Of a DNA stretch of 64,000 nt, positions 60,858 to 64,000 are shown one piece after another. The position numbers were made by a program, and so were the translations under genes. The notes under the pieces are model-generated. The model made no database searches. It was not told the DNA's origin and was given only the letters and a program-made list of their open reading frames with translations. Numbering within the stretch: position 1 is the stretch's first letter; each line of letters begins with the position of its first letter. The DNA is taken from NCBI GenBank assembly GCA_017409845.1, contig JAFQRY010000034.1, positions 1-64,000 on the forward strand. The letters are read 5' to 3'. Source of the DNA: Clostridia bacterium (GTDB taxonomy: Bacteria > Bacillota > Clostridia > Oscillospirales > Acutalibacteraceae).

Positions 60858-60907
60858 TGCATAAATATTCAGAAAAGGCTTGATTTTTTGAATATACGAT
60901 GTATAAT
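60858..60907 (+). promoter_or_regulatory. argG promoter with ARG-box-like site
   Basis: TTGATT (60880-60885) and TATAAT (60902-60907) are 16 bases apart. TGCATAAATATTCA (60858-60871) differs at one position from the ArgR half-box TGAATWWWWATTCA and lies just upstream of the -35. A weaker, related sequence overlaps the -10. Confidence 0.65.
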
Positions 60908-60942
60908 TAATGCATAAAAATAAAACGAACGGAGAAATTACC

Positions 60943-62172
60943 ATGAAAGAAATCAAAAAAGTTGTTCTCGCTTATTCAGGCGGTCTTGATACATCAATCA
61001 TCATTCCCTGGCTCAAGGAAAACTACAATAACTGTGAGGTTATCGCTGTTTCGGGCGACGTAGGTCAGGGCACAGAGCTTGACGGTCTTGAAGAAAAGGC
61101 GATCAAAACAGGTGCATCAAAGCTCTATATCGAAAATCTTCAGGATGAATTCGTAAGTGATTATATCTTCCCCACTCTCAAGGCAGGTGCGGTTTATGAG
61201 AAGGAATATCTTCTCGGCACATCCTTTGCACGTCCCATCATTGCAAAGAGAATTGTTGAAATCGCAAAGGCAGAAGGTGCGGATGCTATCTGCCACGGCT
61301 GCACAGGTAAGGGTAACGACCAGGTAAGATTTGAGCTTACAATCAAGGCTTTTGCTCCCGAAATGGAAATCATCGCTCCCTGGAGAATCTGGGATATCAA
61401 ATCAAGAGAAGAAGAAATCGAATACGCAGAGGCACACAACATTCCTCTTAAGATAAACAGAGAAACCAACTATTCAAAGGATAAGAACCTCTGGCATCTT
61501 TCACATGAAGGTCTTGACCTCGAAGACCCCGCAAATGAGCCTCAGTATAACAAGCCCGGCTTCCTCGAGATGGGCGTTTCACCCGAAATGGCTCCCGATG
61601 AACCCACATATATCACAATTCATTTTGAAAAGGGTGTTCCCACAGCTGTCAACGGCAAGGAAATGGGCGGCGTTGAGCTTATCACATACCTCAACGAAGT
61701 CGGCGGCAAAAACGGCATCGGTCTCAACGATATCGTTGAAAACCGTCTTGTCGGCATGAAGTCAAGAGGCGTTTACGAAAATCCCGCAGGCTCAATCCTT
61801 TTCAAGGCACACGATATTCTTGAAACCCTCTGCCTTGACAGAGACACAATGCATTATAAAGAAATCATTGCTCACAAGTATGCAGAGCTTGTTTACTTCG
61901 GTCAGTGGTTCACACCTCTCCGTGAGTCACTTGCAGCATTCGTTGACAAGACTCAGGAAACCGTTACAGGCGATGTCAAGCTCAAGCTTTACAAGGGCAA
62001 CATCATCAATGCAGGCGTAACCTCACCCTATACTCTTTACAGCGAAGATTTTGCAACATTTGATGCAGACGAAGTTTATGACCAGAAGGATTCCGCAGGC
62101 TTCATCAACCTCTTCGGTCTTCCCATCAAGGTAAAGGCTATTCTTGAAGCTGAGAGAAACGCAAATAAATAA
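60943..62172 (+). CDS. argG: Argininosuccinate synthase
   Basis: ArgG joins citrulline and aspartate with ATP to give argininosuccinate. The 409-residue protein has the N-type ATP motif [79 protein letters not shown] and [14 protein letters not shown]. The ATG at 60943 follows GGAGAAATTACC. argH lies 243 bases downstream on the same strand, with dispersed repeats and a terminator between them. Confidence 0.97.
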   Translation: MKEIKKVVLAYSGGLDTSIIIPWLKENYNNCEVIAVSGDVGQGTELDGLEEKAIKTGASKLYIENLQDEFVSDYIFPTLKAGAVYEKEYLLGTSFARPIIAKRIVEIAKAEGADAICHGCTGKGNDQVRFELTIKAFAPEMEIIAPWRIWDIKSREEEIEYAEAHNIPLKINRETNYSKDKNLWHLSHEGLDLEDPANEPQYNKPGFLEMGVSPEMAPDEPTYITIHFEKGVPTAVNGKEMGGVELITYLNEVGGKNGIGLNDIVENRLVGMKSRGVYENPAGSILFKAHDILETLCLDRDTMHYKEIIAHKYAELVYFGQWFTPLRESLAAFVDKTQETVTGDVKLKLYKGNIINAGVTSPYTLYSEDFATFDADEVYDQKDSAGFINLFGLPIKVKAILEAERNANK

Positions 62173-62196
62173 TTACCAATGTAATTTCAAAAAATT

Positions 62197-62340
62197 CGCC
62201 TCCCCTTCAGGGGAGGTGGATTTTGCGAAGCAAAAGACGGAGGGGTTTACAAGTGCAACTTTTTTGCATTGATGTGTTAACGCAAAATCCGATACTCCCT
62301 CAGTCTCGCTTACGCTCGACAGCTCCCTCATGAGGGAGCC
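62197..62340. repeat. Dispersed repeats, type A then type B, between argG and argH
   Basis: Type A (GCCTCCCCTTCAGGGGAGGT...GACGGAGGGGTTT, 62197-62249) and type B (ACTCCCTCAGTCTCGCTTAC...CTCATGAGGGAGCC, about 62294-62340). The order is reversed relative to 55.6 kb. Confidence 0.85.
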
Positions 62341-62367
62341 GGTTGAGAGATGTGAAAACATAATACA

Positions 62368-62395
62368 AGAGCCGCCATTATGACGGCTCTTTTTC
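62368..62395 (+). terminator. Intrinsic terminator between argG and argH
   Basis: AGAGCCGCC and GACGGCTCT with an ATTAT loop are followed by TTTTT, about 20 bases before argH. Confidence 0.8.
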
Positions 62396-62415
62396 CCGTA
62401 TAAGGAGGACAAAAA

Positions 62416-63723
62416 ATGAAACTCTGGGCAGGCCGCTTTTCAAAGGAAGCGGATAAAAAAACCAACGATTTCAACTCGTCAATCGCAACCGATTCAAGAA
62501 TGTATTATTTTGATATTGAGGGCAGCATAGCCCATGCAACAATGCTTGGTGCAAAGGGCATTATTTCTCAGGAGGACAGTGCACTCATTTGCTCCGAACT
62601 TGCAAAAATCAGACAGGAGATTTCAGGCGGAGAGCTTCTCATTGACCCCAACGCAGAGGATATCCACACCTTCATCGAGCAGACTCTCACCGAAAGAATC
62701 GGCTCTGCAGGTAAGCGACTTCACACAGGCAGAAGCCGCAATGACCAGGTTACTCTTGATGTGCGTCTTTATCTTCGTGACCAGTGCGAAGAAACGCTTG
62801 TGCTTGTTAAAAATCTTATAAAGGCACTTGAAGAAAAGGGCGATGAATATGCGGATGCAATCATGCCGGGCTACACTCATCTTCAGAGAGCTCAGCCCAT
62901 AACCTTCAAGGCACATCTTACCGCATATACCGAGATGCTCACCCGTGACCTCGGCAGAATCGAGGATGCAAAAAAGAGAATGAATTCCTCGCCCCTCGGC
63001 AGCGGAGCTCTTGCGGGCACAACATATCCCATCGACAGAGCGATGACAGCGGAATTCCTCGGCTTTGATTCGTTCACAAAGAGCACACTTGACGGCGTTG
63101 CCGACAGAGATTTCTGCATTGAGCTTGCAAGTGCACTTTCAATCTGCATGGTTCATCTTTCAAGACTCTGCGAAGAAATTATTCTCTGGTGCTCATGGGA
63201 ATTCAAATTTGTTGAGCTTGACGATGCATTTTCAACCGGCTCAAGCATAATGCCTCAGAAGAAGAATCCCGATATTGCAGAGCTTGTAAGAGGCAAGAGC
63301 GGCAGAGTTTTCGGCGACCTTATGACACTTCTCACCGTTATGAAGGGTCTTCCCCTTGCTTATAACAAGGATATGCAAGAGGATAAGGATGCGATTTTTG
63401 ATGCGTTTGATACCGTTAAAATTTGTCTTATCACTCTTGAACCCATGATTCAGACAATGAAGGCAATTCCCGAAAACATGAGAAAGGCTGCTGCAGGCGG
63501 ATTTATCAATGCTACCGACTGTGCTGACTATCTTGTTTCAAAGGGACTGCCCTTCAGAGATGCATATAAAGCAACCGGCGAGCTTGTTGCACTTTGCATA
63601 AAAGAGAATAAGACTCTTGAAACACTTTCGCTTGAAGAATATCAGGGCGTGTGCGAGCTCTTTGATAACGGCGTTTATGACGCAATCAAGCTTGAAAATT
63701 GCGTAAGACGCAGGGGAATGTAA
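62416..63723 (+). CDS. argH: Argininosuccinate lyase
   Basis: ArgH splits argininosuccinate into arginine and fumarate. The 435-residue protein has MKLWAGRFSKEADKKTNDFN, IDPNAEDIHTFIEQTLTERI, HTGRSRNDQVTLDVRLYLRD, GYTHLQRAQPITFKAH, the catalytic-Ser signature GSSIMPQKKNPDIAELVRGK and NKDMQEDKD. It is a little shorter than the usual 455-465 at the C-terminus. AAGGAGGACAAAAA precedes the ATG. A terminator and repeats separate it from argG, so it may have weaker or separate expression. Confidence 0.96.
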   Translation: MKLWAGRFSKEADKKTNDFNSSIATDSRMYYFDIEGSIAHATMLGAKGIISQEDSALICSELAKIRQEISGGELLIDPNAEDIHTFIEQTLTERIGSAGKRLHTGRSRNDQVTLDVRLYLRDQCEETLVLVKNLIKALEEKGDEYADAIMPGYTHLQRAQPITFKAHLTAYTEMLTRDLGRIEDAKKRMNSSPLGSGALAGTTYPIDRAMTAEFLGFDSFTKSTLDGVADRDFCIELASALSICMVHLSRLCEEIILWCSWEFKFVELDDAFSTGSSIMPQKKNPDIAELVRGKSGRVFGDLMTLLTVMKGLPLAYNKDMQEDKDAIFDAFDTVKICLITLEPMIQTMKAIPENMRKAAAGGFINATDCADYLVSKGLPFRDAYKATGELVALCIKENKTLETLSLEEYQGVCELFDNGVYDAIKLENCVRRRGM

Positions 63724-63746
63724 ATAATTATAAACGGGGAATAAAA

Positions 63747-64000
63747 ATGAATAAGTTGTTGAGATATTTATTGACAGTTACCGTATTTTTATGTGCAGTT
63801 ACGGTTTTGTGCACCGGTGCAAGTGCAGTCAGTTTTGATCCGATGCTTCAGTCCCAGAGCAATAAAGCGGTGGAACTTTATTCCAAAAAGGAATATGAGG
63901 GCAATGCGGCGGAATTCGGTATCGGAGAATATGCCGATGTTGATTTTCGCTCAAAAAGCATTTCGATTCCTACGGAATACACTGTTATTGCCTACAGCGA
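63747..64000 (+). CDS. Start of a secreted protein gene (runs off the window)
   Basis: Translation from the ATG at 63747 gives at least 84 residues with no stop before the window ends. It opens with a signal peptide (NKLLRYLLTVTVFLCAVTVL, cleavage near GASA), then SFDPMLQSQSNKAVELYSKK. GGGGAATAAAA precedes the ATG. Too little is present to assign a family; it is one more exported protein in this window. Confidence 0.75.
   Translation, partial: MNKLLRYLLTVTVFLCAVTVLCTGASAVSFDPMLQSQSNKAVELYSKKEYEGNAAEFGIGEYADVDFRSKSISIPTEYTVIAYS

Overview
The window looks like a chromosomal segment of a low-to-moderate GC, Gram-positive anaerobe of the class Clostridia, most likely a Ruminococcaceae/Oscillospiraceae-type gut or rumen bacterium. 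This is inferred from gene content (rpmH-rnpA-yidD-yidC-jag beside dnaA, a tRNA-Trp T-box, a two-gene SUF system, DUF5685 and DUF4474 proteins, HPr with both His15 and Ser46). No 16S gene or other decisive taxonomic marker is present.

Layout. 0.2-2.8 kb (minus strand): rpmH-rnpA-yidD-yidC-jag, diverging from dnaA at 3.07 kb. 3.07-7.4 kb: dnaA, ftsY, rdgB, yhbY, smpB and the tmRNA gene ssrA. dnaN, recF and gyrB do not follow dnaA. 7.5-10.8 kb: three exported or anchored surface proteins (two DUF4474-like paralogues with Thr-rich linkers and one protein with two C2HC finger motifs). 11.0-16.1 kb: an MFS transporter, comM, a minimal sufC-sufB pair and a tiny ribbon-helix-helix gene. 16.8-21.9 kb: a 1693-residue secreted protein with a C39-like head and a long tandem array of CxxC repeats. 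22.0-22.4 kb: a four-tRNA operon (Gly, Arg, His, Gln). 22.5-24.1 kb: a T-box leader and an orphan trpB. 24.3-28.1 kb: a Na/Pi symporter and a DUF5685 / degenerate J-protein / membrane protein operon. 28.2-31.7 kb: a carbohydrate operon joining a GH109-like oxidoreductase, a BadF-type sugar kinase and a GH4 glycosidase. 31.8-42.4 kb: secreted proteins, a small XRE module with an operator, an iron alcohol dehydrogenase, a B12 riboswitch controlling a transcobalamin-like lipoprotein, TIM-barrel enzymes, peptidase E, a YabE/3D-type wall protein and HPr. 42.4-49.4 kb (minus strand): a P-loop kinase, a GPH sugar symporter, a uracil permease, a GH36 alpha-galactosidase and a lone E2 catalytic domain. 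49.6-55.5 kb: a heterodimeric ABC exporter and a polar amino-acid ABC importer. 55.8-64.0 kb: a phosphodiesterase, an unknown polytopic membrane protein, a HAD phosphatase, an aminotransferase, trpS, argG, argH and the start of another secreted protein.

Functional themes are translation quality control and membrane insertion near the dnaA locus, scavenging rather than synthesis (indole or tryptophan, B12, uracil, amino acids, host- or plant-type sugars), and an elaborate cell surface. Regulation is unusually legible: consensus sigma-A promoters, a T-box, a cobalamin riboswitch, a near-perfect operator beside an XRE gene, an ARG-box-like site before argG, and many bidirectional terminators. 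Small dispersed palindromic repeats occupy several intergenic gaps. No CRISPR array, prophage or complete insertion sequence was seen.
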